Shown: one piece after another, positions 47,787-58,034 of the stretch
How the letters are laid out: each line of letters begins with the position of its first letter
Numbering within the stretch: position 1 is the stretch's first letter
The notes under the pieces: model-generated
Told to the model about the DNA's origin: nothing
What the model saw: the letters and a program-made list of their open reading frames with translations, nothing else
Database searches by the model: none
Assembly (NCBI GenBank): GCA_963978545.1
Contig: OZ021722.1
Span: 806,001 to 870,000 of the forward strand
Reading direction: 5' to 3'
DNA: 64,000 nucleotides
From: Linyphia triangularis
Taxonomy: Eukaryota > Arthropoda > Arachnida > Araneae > Linyphiidae
Program-made: the position numbers and the translations under genes

Positions 47787-48766
47787 CCACGATATCGATG
47801 GTTTTGTCGGAGTAAAAAATTTTTGCTAATCTGGTTTTTATTTCAAACAGCAGAAGCAATAGTCAATACAAATAACTTAACCTTCATGCCAGAAGTATGT
47901 TTAAGTTGTAAAGTTTACTAATTCTAAATCAATAACGAATTATTTTTTAAATCATATACATTGAATGCACTTATTTCGTAGATTTTAAAATTAACTTTAT
48001 CTTATTTGACTACGACCTTCTACCATAAGCACTTCGTCTGGTATATTCAGTTCCCATGTAGCATGAAACTTTGCATGCTACATGCAATACAACACGATGA
48101 ACATACAATATTACATCATAATAACTATGTTTGAACAAACTCTTAAAAAAATTGAGAGACGTTACGTTTAGATCACACATTAGTAATATTGAACACAAAA
48201 TGTAAAACAAATAAAGACAGACACAGTTCAAGAACGCATCTAAAATTTAAAAACAAGTATTAGAAAAATATACTTTAATTGATACATAAATAACTTGTGA
48301 AAAAATGATATTAAAATATATTTTTCAACATAAGTGAACAGCGATCAAAAATCAAAAGACGAACCTTAGAAAATAAGCAAGACGAAATAAGCTTTTGTGG
48401 AAAGCCATTCGAATAAAAAAAAGATAAGTGAAAATTATCATTTGCAGTATGTTTCTCTGTTTTAACATAAAGTGTAATCAATGACATATAAGTTTTTCGA
48501 AAATAATGAAGTTGGTTTTCTTCTGGTGAATGGCAGTTTGTGAGCATATAGATGCGAAAAGTATCGAGTCTGCAAGTAACTGTTCGAATTAAGTAATTCG
48601 GATCAAGAAAGTTTCTGTACACATTGTTAAGAGTCGTCATTCAACGTTGAACAAAAGACATTTTTAAACTTTTGCACTGTAATATTGTCAGGTATAATTA
48701 ACAGCACACAAGGCAGTGGAGCATTCTACTGTCTTCCACTAATGCTACCCCTGCGAGATCCCTTAC

Positions 48767-49048
48767 CTTTCATGTTGAGTGTGTCTGACTTTTGGTCGTG
48801 TCCTGCCGAGTTGGACACTCTGCAAGTGTAGTTTCCGTTGGAGTCGGCGTCCAAACTGTCGATGGTCAAGATGGAAGTGAATTCGTCAAATTTTCGGATG
48901 GAAACGCTGTTCAGTGAGCGTCCATCCTTCGACCACTCGAAATCGAAGGGCGGGTCGCCGTTCACTACTACACAAGTGACGACAGTTCTCAAACCCAGGC
49001 TCAAGTCGCCGGAAAAGTGAAAAGGGTTGATCTTCGGAGCTTTGAGAG
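48767..49048 (-). CDS. sDscam: Cassette E Ig1 variable exon
   Basis: The exon is 282 bp (94 codons), phase 1/1. ALKAPKINPFHFSGDLSLG leads into RTVVTCVV, FDFEWSKDG and SLDADSNGNYTCRVSN, with Cys, Trp and Cys in place. C'-D loop NSVSIRKFDEF. The linker before RTVV has SLG where D lacks two residues and A-C have GEG. Acceptor CTTTTCCTTCAG, donor GTAAGGG. Confidence 0.95.
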
Positions 49049-50289
49049 CTGAAGGAAAAGAAGAGAAATATCTTGAAAATTTAAAATATTATTATAATTG
49101 TTCACCCTGCATCAGTTTTACTGATGCAGAGTGGCCAAAATACCAAGCAAAAAATGAAATAAATTTGTGAGTGAAATTGCAATTTTCAGCAAACTTCTTG
49201 CAAGAATAAGCTTTGAATTACTATCTAAGAAATTTTGAATAGTAAAAATTTTAAAATTTTAAGCTGCACCGATATAGTTTACTCAGATCCATCGTATCAA
49301 AATCAGCGACTTCTATTCGTGAAATTTAGAAATTATATTATTTCTTTAAACATATCCCATGTGCAAACATTCAGCTGTAGTTTTATTATATGTCTGATTA
49401 ACTTTACGAAATTTTTTTATAATTTTATAAAATAAAATTCATCAGTTAGCAACGATTATAGAGAAACTCAAATGTGTGTATGTATTACGTGCACTTTTTA
49501 TCAGAACCTAGGGATTGGGTCAAATAATAATATGTAGAGAATAAGTTCTTTACGATAAGTTTCTGTTTTTTAATTTGATTTATATTGTACCTAATGAATA
49601 ATTGCCAATTTTGTTGTATGTAATACTTTTTCAAATAGTAACACACATAAATTTCAAATGAACTTTTACGATGAGTTATATATTATAAAAACAATCATAA
49701 ATAAAACCTTAACATACAATTACAGCAGTATTTTTTTGCTAATGATACGTAAGAAAACTATGTTATTAAAGTCTAGTTATGAATTTGGTGCACAAGTTCT
49801 ATGAGACAGAACAATAGGGTATTCCTTATCTAGTAAGCAAACGATTTCGATAAAATTTGTTGATTGATTTTTCGACAAAATCAATGTGATCATGAATCAA
49901 TAATGAAATTTTCATACAGAAAATTGAAAAAAACACGAGTATTTATTTGTAGTACTTGCTAAAATTCCCACGATAGGTGAAACTTAGTTAACATTATAGT
50001 GAATATTACACTGGTAGAGATTTGAAACCGACCTGCTTGAAATCTCACTGTATGAATAAAGATACACAACCCATTCATACATTTCAGCTGTCTGAAAATG
50101 CCTCCAATATCAAATATAATAAATATCTTAAAAATTAAGACTTCATTTGGCATCTGATTACACTGCCACTTTTATGCTTTATTTTAAGGCATTTTAATTT
50201 ACGATGCAGGTTACGTTAAAACTTTGAAAAATAGTTACACAAGCACCAATTTTATATAAATGCAATAGCTTTAAGTCTCAAGAGTGAAA

Positions 50290-50900
50290 AGTGCTAACTC
50301 CACTTTTGATAGCAGATCACTTTTATTACGTTTCAAAATAGGAATAGAAGATCCACTGATAAGTTAAAGTTGCTGCTTGATTATTGAAACAATAGGTTGT
50401 GTTAAATTAGTGATACGCAAAAGCACTAAGGCTCATGTTAAATGAGCACTTTAGAAATATTTTTGCCTCTCCTGTAATTTCGGGCAATTATATATTTGGA
50501 ATTTTATATCAATACAATCTAACATCGTTTTAGGGTAAAAAAATGTACCAACTCCACTTTTGGTCGCAAATCACGTTTTGTTACGTCTGAAAATAGGAAA
50601 AGGAGATCATCGATTAGTAAATGCTGCAAATTGATGACTGAAACAATAGGTGGTAAAACTTCCAAGTGCGGTAGTACGGATTTTGCGCCAAGAATTGTTT
50701 ACATAAAACCGCGCCAAATTATGGCAATCATAGGCAGTTCACTTGTCATTAAAAAAATGGGGGGGGGGGGGAGCTACCATTTGTTGGCAAATGGCATTTG
50801 TAAACCAATACGTTGCGTTAAATGATACGCAAAAGCAGTAAGGATCATGGTAAATTAGCATTTTAGAAAGCTTTCTTTCTCTCCTGTAAATTTGGACACA
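50290..50900. repeat. Direct duplication with an insert, cassette E intron
   Basis: Shared landmarks in both halves: AACTCCACTTTTG, GATACGCAAAAGCA.TAAGG and CTCTCCTGTAA. In the second half an insert of about 160 bp (about 50653-50812) contains GCGCCAA motifs and the poly-G run. Confidence 0.7.
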
Positions 50901-50929
50901 ATGAAGTTAGCACCTTTTCACAGTAAGCG

Positions 50930-50990
50930 AACTACTATAAGGAAGAACTACTATACAGAAGACTACTATAAAGAAGACTACTATAAAGGT
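50930..50990. repeat. 15-bp microrepeat (ACTACTATAAAGAAG) next to a splice donor
   Basis: Four imperfect copies of ACTACTATA.AGAAG end about 6 bp from the GTGAGT donor of the cassette E signal exon. Confidence 0.85.
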
Positions 50991-50996
50991 ACTCAC

Positions 50997-51057
50997 CACC
51001 AGATTCACGAATGCTGAATCCGAGGATCAACAGCAATGGAAGAAGTAGTCTTTTCAT
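50997..51057 (-). CDS. sDscam: Cassette E signal-peptide exon
   Basis: The coding part is 61 bp: MKRLLLPLLLILGFSIRESG plus one base. A basic n-region and Leu-rich core make a clear signal peptide. Donor GTGAGTACC. No convincing acceptor lies just upstream of the ATG, so it is taken as a first exon. Confidence 0.92.
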
Positions 51058-51276
51058 GTTGGCTGCTTCTCACTTCACTCACTGTTCAGATCTTCGATGA
51101 TGACTTCAATGTGACATCGAATATTCCCATATCTAGTGAAGATTGAACAGTATATTCTGTTTAAATCTTTTATAACATCCGATTCAAAAGAGATTTCAAC
51201 AGAAGTGTTCCTGCGTGTTGTGTCAGCGTTTGGATACTGACTTTTGAAAATAAATTCAAGAGGATATTACAGTATG

Positions 51277-51294
51277 CTAGCGCCGCATGGTGAC
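51277..51294 (-). promoter_or_regulatory. CTCF/CSE-like promoter element of cassette E
   Basis: Gene sense GTCACCATGCGGCGCTAG, one mismatch to the consensus, followed by CATACTGTAATATCC as in cassettes C and D. It lies 219 bp upstream of the cassette E ATG. Confidence 0.75.
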
Positions 51295-51934
51295 GGTAAA
51301 GGCAGTTAAAAGTTATCTGTTGTTAACATAAATATAAGTCAAGTGAATGAGTTTATATAAAAAACTTTTTTTACAACTAAAAACAGGGAAACCATTGTTC
51401 CAGCGACTAACAAACTGAATATTTCGATTCAATGGCGGTCTCTCAGATCTTAGAAAATGAAAGAACATTTTAGAAGCCCCACAGAATATTCTTTTGAAGG
51501 TAATAAAGTGAAAGTAAAGTAATAGTAAAAAAAAAAAAAAAAAATACAAATAGTGCTATTTTTAATTTTCTTCTAAAATGTATACAGTTATTTATATGTA
51601 GTTTTAGAGACAAGCATTTTAATCAGCAATAACTGATTAAAAAAAATTGCTTTATAACGGTAAAGGGACAAATGTGGTTAACGCTAAAATATAATCATCT
51701 AAAATGTATGCAGTTATTTATAAGTAGCTTTAGAGGCAAGTACTGTTAGAGTTATTTTTAAAGCTTTCGGAAAACATTATACAATGTTGCTATCGTTTAC
51801 AAATAAGAAGCATACTGTTAATATTAAAAGGCATCATTTAATGCCATTCAGATATTTATTTTAATTATGTCTATACAACTTTTGTTGCATAGTATAAGAT
51901 GATTTGTCTAGTTCTCAAATCCATTGTAGAAGGG

Positions 51935-52204
51935 CAGATTGTTTAGTTTGGATGTTCCGACTGTCTATTTCTGTCACTTATAAAGTGCTTAAAACAGCCA
52001 TAGATATTTCGTAAATTTGAGCATCTAGAAGAATACGATATAGAAATCTTCTAGTCTCTCTCTCTCTGACTCCACCACACCAAGGAGAGGACATGGAGAC
52101 CATGACAGATTTAATGTGCCTTCATTAGGTACACAACGATCTTTGCAGGACCGAACCCATAGTCCTCTGGTCATGGGCTCGATACTCTAACCACAGTGGG
52201 TTAA
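51935..52204 (-). mobile_element. Candidate tRNA-derived SINE, family 4, copy 2
   Basis: The minus strand begins TGTGGTTAGAGTATCGAGC (A-box-like), with GGGTTCGGTCC as B box. The body has a CATCTAGAAGAATACGATAT core shared with 44889-45163. Confidence 0.6.
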
Positions 52205-52354
52205 AAATCTGAAACGATAAGCTCCGAGAAAGATTTTAAATGTTCTTCTAAATCCAAATTCACATTTACTACCGCGTTGACACTTGCACTTACTACGAGT
52301 GGTTCGAACGACGAGCCGCCTTGCTCGCTTTCCTCCCTCAGAATGCGTCCTTAC

Positions 52355-52630
52355 CTTTCATTGTGAGTGTGTCTGACTTTTGGTCGTGTCCTGAAGGATT
52401 GGACACTCTGCAAGTGTAGTTCCCGTTGGAGTCGGCGTCCAATCTCTCGATGGTCAAGATGGAAGTGAACTCGTCGAACTTTCGGACAATGGCGGCGGAT
52501 AGTGTTCGGCCGTCCTTCGACCATTCGAAATCGAAGGGCGGGTCACCGTCCACGACCACGCAAGTAACAACCGTCCTCAGGCCCAAATCACCGGAAAATT
52601 GAAAAGGTTTGATCTTAGGAGCTTTCAAGC
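52355..52630 (-). CDS. sDscam: Cassette D Ig1 variable exon
   Basis: The shortest of the six: 276 bp (92 codons), phase 1/1. GLKAPKIKPFQFSGDLGLRT lacks the two-residue insert seen in A-C. FDFEWSKDGRTLSAAIVRKF has a short C'-D loop. DADSNGNYTCRVSNPSGHD has Pro-Ser where the others have Ser-Ala. Cys, Trp and Cys are intact. Acceptor GTTTCCTTAG, donor GTAAGGAC. Confidence 0.95.
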
Positions 52631-53726
52631 CTAAGGAAACCAAATGAAAAGGCGCATTTTAAAAATAACTGTTCTAGACAATATTTATACAAATAAAAGA
52701 AATAAAAAATTAGAACTGTCAAATACTTCTGCATCACAGGGAAAACTATTAAGCATTATTTAGTCGAGGTTCAATTATTCATAACCAAGAAATTAAAAAA
52801 AGTCAATTTCAAACCAAATATTCATCATTTGTCTCACTTGGAAAAGCAGTTATTATTACTGAGAAAAAAACTGCATTGGACATTAATAAAAAAATTTATA
52901 CAGAGCAAGAATTTCTCATGATATTTATACGAAATATAGGCAATATATTCTATTTGGAACTACATTGAAGCAGGACTGTTCTTATAGGCATATCTTGGCA
53001 AGAAACAAGCTGCTTGGGAATCATGCAAATTATTATTTTTTTTTTACTCACTGTTTGTATTATTTTAAATGTCAGTGTTCTGTATTATTTTACACATCTG
53101 TGTATACTTTTTTTTTTATAATCGGTGGAGTAAAGGAAAGACTGACATTTATGCACTTGTTATTGCTTTTACTTCATTATTCGTTACTAGTTTAACCTAA
53201 AAGGCATCTTACACCTCTTGGGCAAGAGAAAAAAAATCAGGGAAAGTAGGTGGAAATATCTCAAGTTAGGAACAAAACCATTTGTTTTTAATTTGAGATT
53301 TATCGAAACAATTTGGACTGGGATTTTGTCAAAAGTTATTTTGATCAAATCATATTATTCGGATATTTTTTTTACCCGATGTTTTGCAAGTAACGTTCAT
53401 AACTTTTAAGATCTACACATCCAATTTGACCTAGGTTTTCCTATTTGCATTTTCATTAATATATATTAGTGGGTAAAGCAAATTTTACTAAAATTTTTTT
53501 TTACAAAATGCCGGGGCCACAAATAGAAACTTTTGTTATTTTTCAAAGTTAATTACATGTTCTTTTAGAATTAAATGCTTTATTTACTACCTTAACATTA
53601 TATCTCCATTTAGTATTTATTCACTACCATCACTGGGTAACACATCAAGTTTATGTAAAAAAATCTACTATCTTTCAATTTCTATATTAAGTACGTTTAT
53701 TCTCATAAGAAGGGAACTCCACTCAC
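52631..53726 (-). other. sDscam: Cassette D intron
   Basis: AT-rich, no mobile element recognised. Its last 170 bp before the signal exon (about 53550-53690) are homologous to, but clearly diverged from, the matching part of the cassette C intron (about 56640-56782). Confidence 0.6.
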
Positions 53727-54004
53727 CGTGAGAAAGGAGGCTGCAGAATCCGTACATCAACAGCAATGGAAGGAAGAGTTCCATGGTTAGCTTTCCCCCT
53801 CTGCACACTCTTTCTTCTCAGCAGACTTCTTATTGAACGGAACTACATATAACACTCCACACACATTCAACAAGAGATGACACTATTTAACTTGGAATAT
53901 GTATTGGTTTTTGAGAACTTATTTTACGACATCCGAATTCAACTAAAAGCGAAGCATCAGTGGAAATCTCGCTCCTGCTGCGCGTTGTATCTGCGTTTGG
54001 ACGC
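53691..54004. repeat. Near-identical block shared with cassette C (D copy)
   Basis: About 313 bp covering the donor side, signal exon and upstream DNA of cassette D. It is identical to 56783-57096 except for about one base (GGACGCTG against GGATGCTG). Flanking homology outside the block is much lower. Confidence 0.88.
53727..53784 (-). CDS. sDscam: Cassette D signal-peptide exon
   Basis: The coding part is 58 bp: MELFLPLLLMYGFCSLLSH plus one base, a hydrophobic signal peptide. Identical in DNA to the cassette C signal exon. Donor GTGAGTGG. No good acceptor upstream, so it is treated as a first exon. Confidence 0.92.
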
Positions 54005-54043
54005 TGTATTCTAAACATTAAACTGAGAGAATATTACAGTATG

Positions 54044-54061
54044 CTAGCGCCACATGGTGAC
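54044..54061 (-). promoter_or_regulatory. CTCF/CSE-like promoter element of cassette D
   Basis: Gene sense GTCACCATGTGGCGCTAG followed by CATACTGTAATATTC. It is 260 bp upstream of the cassette D ATG. Confidence 0.78.
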
Positions 54062-54081
54062 GCTAAATGAACTTAAAAGAT

Positions 54082-54970
54082 GTGTGACAAAAGTACACTT
54101 AAGATGCAAATAATAAACGAAAATACTCCACGCGAAAACTTATTAGAAGAGTAAAACACTTGTGTATGGGGTATGAAGGACCGTAAAAAAGTACTTTATC
54201 GTTTTCTTTTTATCACATGGTAAACAATATAGATTTGTTCACATACTGTAATCTGAAAGCACATATTAATTAAAAGATTTACATCAAGAAATAGTTTGAA
54301 TGATGACAACAGATTTACGATATTTAGCAGAACAAGTTTAAAAAAATTATAATAACTCTTAGGATAAATAAATTGCACAGAAAAGAAGGGAAATTCGTAA
54401 TGTTTGACAAAAGTACACTTTAGGTGCGATTGGTTAACGAAATTACCCATCGCGAAAATGTGAAAAAGTTCTTGTATGGAGTATGAAGGAAAGCATATAA
54501 GCGCTGTATCGTTTTCTTTCTGCTACTTTCGAAACAATAATCAGACATCTAACAAAAGAAGTTTGGCAAAAGCACATTTAAAATACAATCGATAAACCCA
54601 AATCTTCCGATGAGAAAAATTAATGAAAGAGTACAGCTTTTGCTCTTGTGTAAGGAGTACGAAAAGTAATTAAAATAAGCACAGTATCGTTTTCATTCTG
54701 CCCATTCGTGACAATAACGAGAAGTATTCAGACAAGGTAATCTGAAACATACATAAGTATAGAAAATTATTAAGATTTACACCAAATAATGGTTTTTAAT
54801 CACAATGTTCATTTTTAAATGTTGGAAAAAGGTATACTTAAGAACCTGGTAAACGAAAATGCTCCACGCGAAAACTTAATGGAAGAGTAAAACTCTTGTG
54901 TATGGAGTTTGAAAGTAATTAAAATAAGCACAGTATCGTTTTCATTCTGCCGATTCGTAACAATAACGAG
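54082..54970. repeat. Array of about four diverged spacer units upstream of cassette D
   Basis: Units share ACACTTAAGATGCAA, ACGAAAATACTCCACGCGAAA, CTTGTGTATGGAGTATGAA and a closing TATCGTTTTCTTTCTG. The closing motif is at about 54198, 54508, 54684 and 54935. A single unit lies upstream of cassette C at 57180-57320, so the array expanded on the cassette D side. Confidence 0.8.
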
Positions 54971-55336
54971 ACGTATTCACATAAAATAATCTGAACACAT
55001 GCATTCATTTAGAAAAGTATGAAGATTTACACCATCGAACGGCAAAAAGTGGTTCCTGATTTCAGTACTCTACAACTAAGTGAATATAGTATACTTAATA
55101 CCACTTCGAGTAAATTAACTGAACAGAGAGAAAAAGTAAAACCGGTATAGGTTAGAGAGTGAATGAATTATTTAAAAATAAAAGCGAAATGTTTAAAAAA
55201 TACTTCTACCAAAGAGTGCATGTACAAGTCTCTGTGTTTTACATAAACTTTGAACTTTCACAAGAAAATATTGATCCAAGCAAGAATGAACTGAATGGTT
55301 AAAAACATTTCATTTTCCCTCGTGTTTTATCTTTAC

Positions 55337-55627
55337 CTTTCATGGTGAGAGTGTCTGACTTTTTGTCGTGTCCGGCCGAGTTCGACACTCTGCAAGTGTA
55401 GTTACCATTAGAGTCTGCTTCTAATCTCTCGATGTTCAAGATAGAAGTGAATTCGTTTATGTTCTGGATTGATACGCTGTTGTGGTCAGTGAGTGGCCTC
55501 CCATCCTTTGACCACTCGAAATGGAAGGGAGGTTGGCCATCAGTGACCACGCACACAACAGCTGTCCTCAGTCCTTCCCCTAACTCTCCAGAAAAGTGGA
55601 TGGGATTGATTTTGGGAGCCTTCAAAC
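55337..55627 (-). CDS. sDscam: Cassette C Ig1 variable exon
   Basis: The exon is 291 bp (97 codons), phase 1/1. GLKAPKINPIHFSGELGEG, then RTAVVCVVTDGQPPFHFEW and ADSNGNYTCRVSN; C'-D loop TDHNSVSIQNINEF. Closest to cassette B, sharing VVTDGQ.PFHFEW, DHNS and SIQN. Cys, Trp and Cys intact. Acceptor TTTTTGTCTAG, donor GTAAAGAT. Confidence 0.95.
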
Positions 55628-56818
55628 CTAGACAAAAATGCAATAAAAATGTTTAAAGCAAGTAATAAAACTGCATTGTTTCTTATCAGACATAACATTA
55701 AATGTAAATTTAAAATAAATCGACGGCGTCGAGAAAAAGTTTCTAGGGATTTTTCTAAGCTTTTCTAGGAATTTTTAAATTAACAATTTCAAAACTTTAT
55801 TGAACTTTTTATTACTTTGGTAGTTTATTTAGTTAATATGTAAAAGAAAGCCTATTACGTTGGTGTGCGTTTCGTATTTCCTTGAGTTGTTTATTACCAA
55901 AGTATGCACACATAATTTTTTTTTTTTTGCAAATTAACTTTTTATTAACTTCCTTACTTAAAATTGCAAAATTTTTTACAACTACGGAACATTTAGAAGA
56001 TCATTTAACAGGAAAATTACTGGCCTAATTCTTTTACTGTTGCATTATAGGTAATTTAAACGATATTTGTCAAAAATTAAACGATTATTTGTAAAAAATG
56101 GAGAGGGGAGTGGGTATTCACAGGCAAAAGTTATTCCAAAAACTTCGCAACTTTTATATAAAAATAAAAAATAAAGACATCAATTTTTTTCTCTCATAAA
56201 CGTAATTGGTTTGCAATGCTTGGTTCAAGCTATTTTCCCTAAACTTTATTCGTGAAATATATGTTAAATAAATATGAAAACATTATCTATATGAAAAAAA
56301 AAAAGTATTGAGTGACTGAATCATTAACATGCTCATCACTAATTTTTATACTTCTCGCAAAGTTAGAAGAAATTCAGGACAAAGAGCTAAATAATTATAG
56401 GTTAATTATGAAAGTTAAAGATGTTTTATGCGTATGCTTTGTGATTAAGAGTGTGAAATCGGTAAATAGTATACTACGCTCATAACTTGATATCTACAAA
56501 TCTAATTTAAGCCGGATATTATTTAATCGCTCTAGGTAATAAGGTACAGCAAATTTTATTTTAACAAGAACTTTTTCTAATTAATGGTGGTCACAATTAT
56601 GACCGTTTGTTGTTTCTCCAAGTAAATAAAATGTTTCTTTCAGAATTAAACACTGCATTTACGATCTAAAAATTATGTAGACTATGTTCATATAGTATTT
56701 ATTCACTACTGTCACCAAGCAACACTGGATAATGCCTCTAGTTTATGTAAGAAAATCTACACTTTTGCAAGTTCTACTTTTAGTACGTTTATTCTCATAA
56801 GAAGGGAACTCCACTCAC
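55628..56818 (-). other. sDscam: Cassette C intron
   Basis: AT-rich; no mobile element recognised. The end next to the Ig1 exon resembles the cassette B intron, and the end next to the signal exon resembles the cassette D intron. This fits the mosaic duplication history. Confidence 0.6.
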
Positions 56819-57096
56819 CGTGAGAAAGGAGGCTGCAGAATCCGTACATCAACAGCAATGGAAGGAAGAGTTCCATGGTTAGCTTTCCCCCTCTGCACAC
56901 TCTTTCTTCTCAGCAGACTTCTTATTGAACGGAACTACATATAACACTCCACACACATTCAACAAGAGATGACACTATTTAACTTGGAATATGTATTGGT
57001 TTTTGAGAACTTATTTTACGACATCCGAATTCAACTAAAAGCGAAGCATCAGTGGAAATCTCGCTCCTGCTGCGCGTTGTATCTGCGTTTGGATGC
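56783..57096. repeat. Near-identical block shared with cassette D (C copy)
   Basis: Partner of 53691-54004. Covers the signal exon, its donor and about 220 bp of upstream DNA. Confidence 0.88.
56819..56876 (-). CDS. sDscam: Cassette C signal-peptide exon
   Basis: The coding part is 58 bp, encoding MELFLPLLLMYGFCSLLSH plus one base. DNA-identical to cassette D. It is the first exon of transcripts using the cassette C Ig1. Confidence 0.92.
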
Positions 57097-57737
57097 TGTG
57101 TTGTATGCTGGACATTAAACTGAGAGGATATTACAGTATGCTAGCGCCACATGGCGACTCTAAATGAATTTAAAAGATATTTGACAAAAACACACTTAAG
57201 ATACAATCGATAAACGAAAATACTCCACGCGAAAACTTAATGGAAGAGTAAAGCTCTTGTGTATGGAGTATGAAGGACTGTAAATAAGTACTTTATCGTT
57301 TTCTTTCTGTCACATGCCGAATAATAATGACATTTGTTCACATAAAGTAATCTGAAAGCACACATACTATTTAAAAGATTAACACCAAGGAATGGTTTTG
57401 AATCAGAATGGTTACTACTTTACGACATTCAACAGTAAAAGTGAAGGACAATTATAATAACACTTAACACCACATAGAAAGGATTAATAGATTACACAGA
57501 AAAGAAGTAAAATTCGTATAGGTTAGAAAGTGAATGAAAATATTTCAAGAAAAAACAATTTAATTATTTAAAAGGCTCCTCTGTACTAAGTGTGATTATG
57601 TAGGAATCTCTGTGTTTTACACAAAGTTCAAACTCTTTTTCAACAAATAACTGATTCGAACAATGGTGAAGCTTTTGTCGGTCGTGATTATCAACACCGA
57701 GTTACAAACATTAATTTTCTCTCGAGAGTCTCTTTAC
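56877..57737 (-). other. sDscam: Cassette C promoter region and spacer to cassette B
   Basis: Contains the C/D-identical upstream DNA, the CTCF-like element (57141-57158) and one spacer unit (57180-57320) of the type amplified upstream of cassette D. At about 57440-57640 the sequence is homologous to about 55080-55300. Confidence 0.65.
57141..57158 (-). promoter_or_regulatory. CTCF/CSE-like promoter element of cassette C
   Basis: Gene sense GTCGCCATGTGGCGCTAG (one change), followed by CATACTGTAATATCC. It lies 265 bp upstream of the cassette C ATG. Confidence 0.76.
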
Positions 57738-58034
57738 CTTTCATCCTGAGGGTGTCTGATTTGTGGTCGTGTCCTGCCGAGTTGGACACTTTACAGGTGT
57801 AGTTCCCGTTGGAGTCTGCTTCCAATTTCTCGATGGTCAAGATGGAAGTATATTCATTTAAGTTCTGGATGGATATGCTGTTGCTGTTGTGGTCATTGAG
57901 TGGCCTCCCATCCTTTGACCACTCAAAGTGGAAGGGAGCTTGGCCATCAGTGACCACGCACACAACAGCTGTCCTCAATCCTTCCCCTAACTCTCCAGAA
58001 AAGTGAATGGGGTTGATCTTGGGAGCCTTCAAAG
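57738..58034 (-). CDS. sDscam: Cassette B Ig1 variable exon
   Basis: The longest of the six: 297 bp (99 codons), phase 1/1. ALKAPKINPIHFSGELGEG, then RTAVVCVVTDGQAPFHFEW and EADSNGNYTCKVSN; the C'-D loop NDHNSNSISIQNLNEY is two residues longer than in cassette C. Cys, Trp and Cys intact. Acceptor TTCCTTTATAG, donor GTAAAGAG. Confidence 0.95.

Larger units (their letters stand above)
47231..48766 (-). other. sDscam: Cassette F promoter region and spacer to cassette E
   Basis: Includes the cassette F leader (next to 47230), the CTCF-like element (47321-47338) and a family 2 SINE (47610-47786). From about 47800 to 48700 only AT-rich DNA with no supported gene. Confidence 0.6.
49049..50996 (-). 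other. sDscam: Cassette E intron
   Basis: Contains two direct copies of a block of about 200 bp (about 50290-50490 and 50545-50900), the second split by an insert of about 160 bp. It also has an M4-like fragment (about 50000-50215), a poly-G run (50758-50771) and a 15-bp microrepeat beside the signal-exon donor. Remainder AT-rich. Confidence 0.6.
51058..52354 (-). other. sDscam: Cassette E promoter region and spacer to cassette D
   Basis: Holds the CTCF-like element (51277-51294) and a family 4 SINE candidate (51935-52204). The rest is AT-rich spacer with a poly-A run near 51530. Confidence 0.6.
53785..55336 (-). other. sDscam: Cassette D promoter region and spacer to cassette C
   Basis: Contains the end of the conserved block, the CTCF-like element (54044-54061) and a tandem array of promoter-distal units (54082-54970). 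The part next to the cassette C Ig1 exon (about 55080-55300) is homologous to about 57440-57640. Confidence 0.65.

Noticed and set aside
47724..47921. Plus-strand frame starting MFRHIIALVLLTAPDN, signal-peptide-like
   Set aside because: It is the translated body of the family 2 SINE; the equivalent frame recurs in the SINE at 12164-12346.
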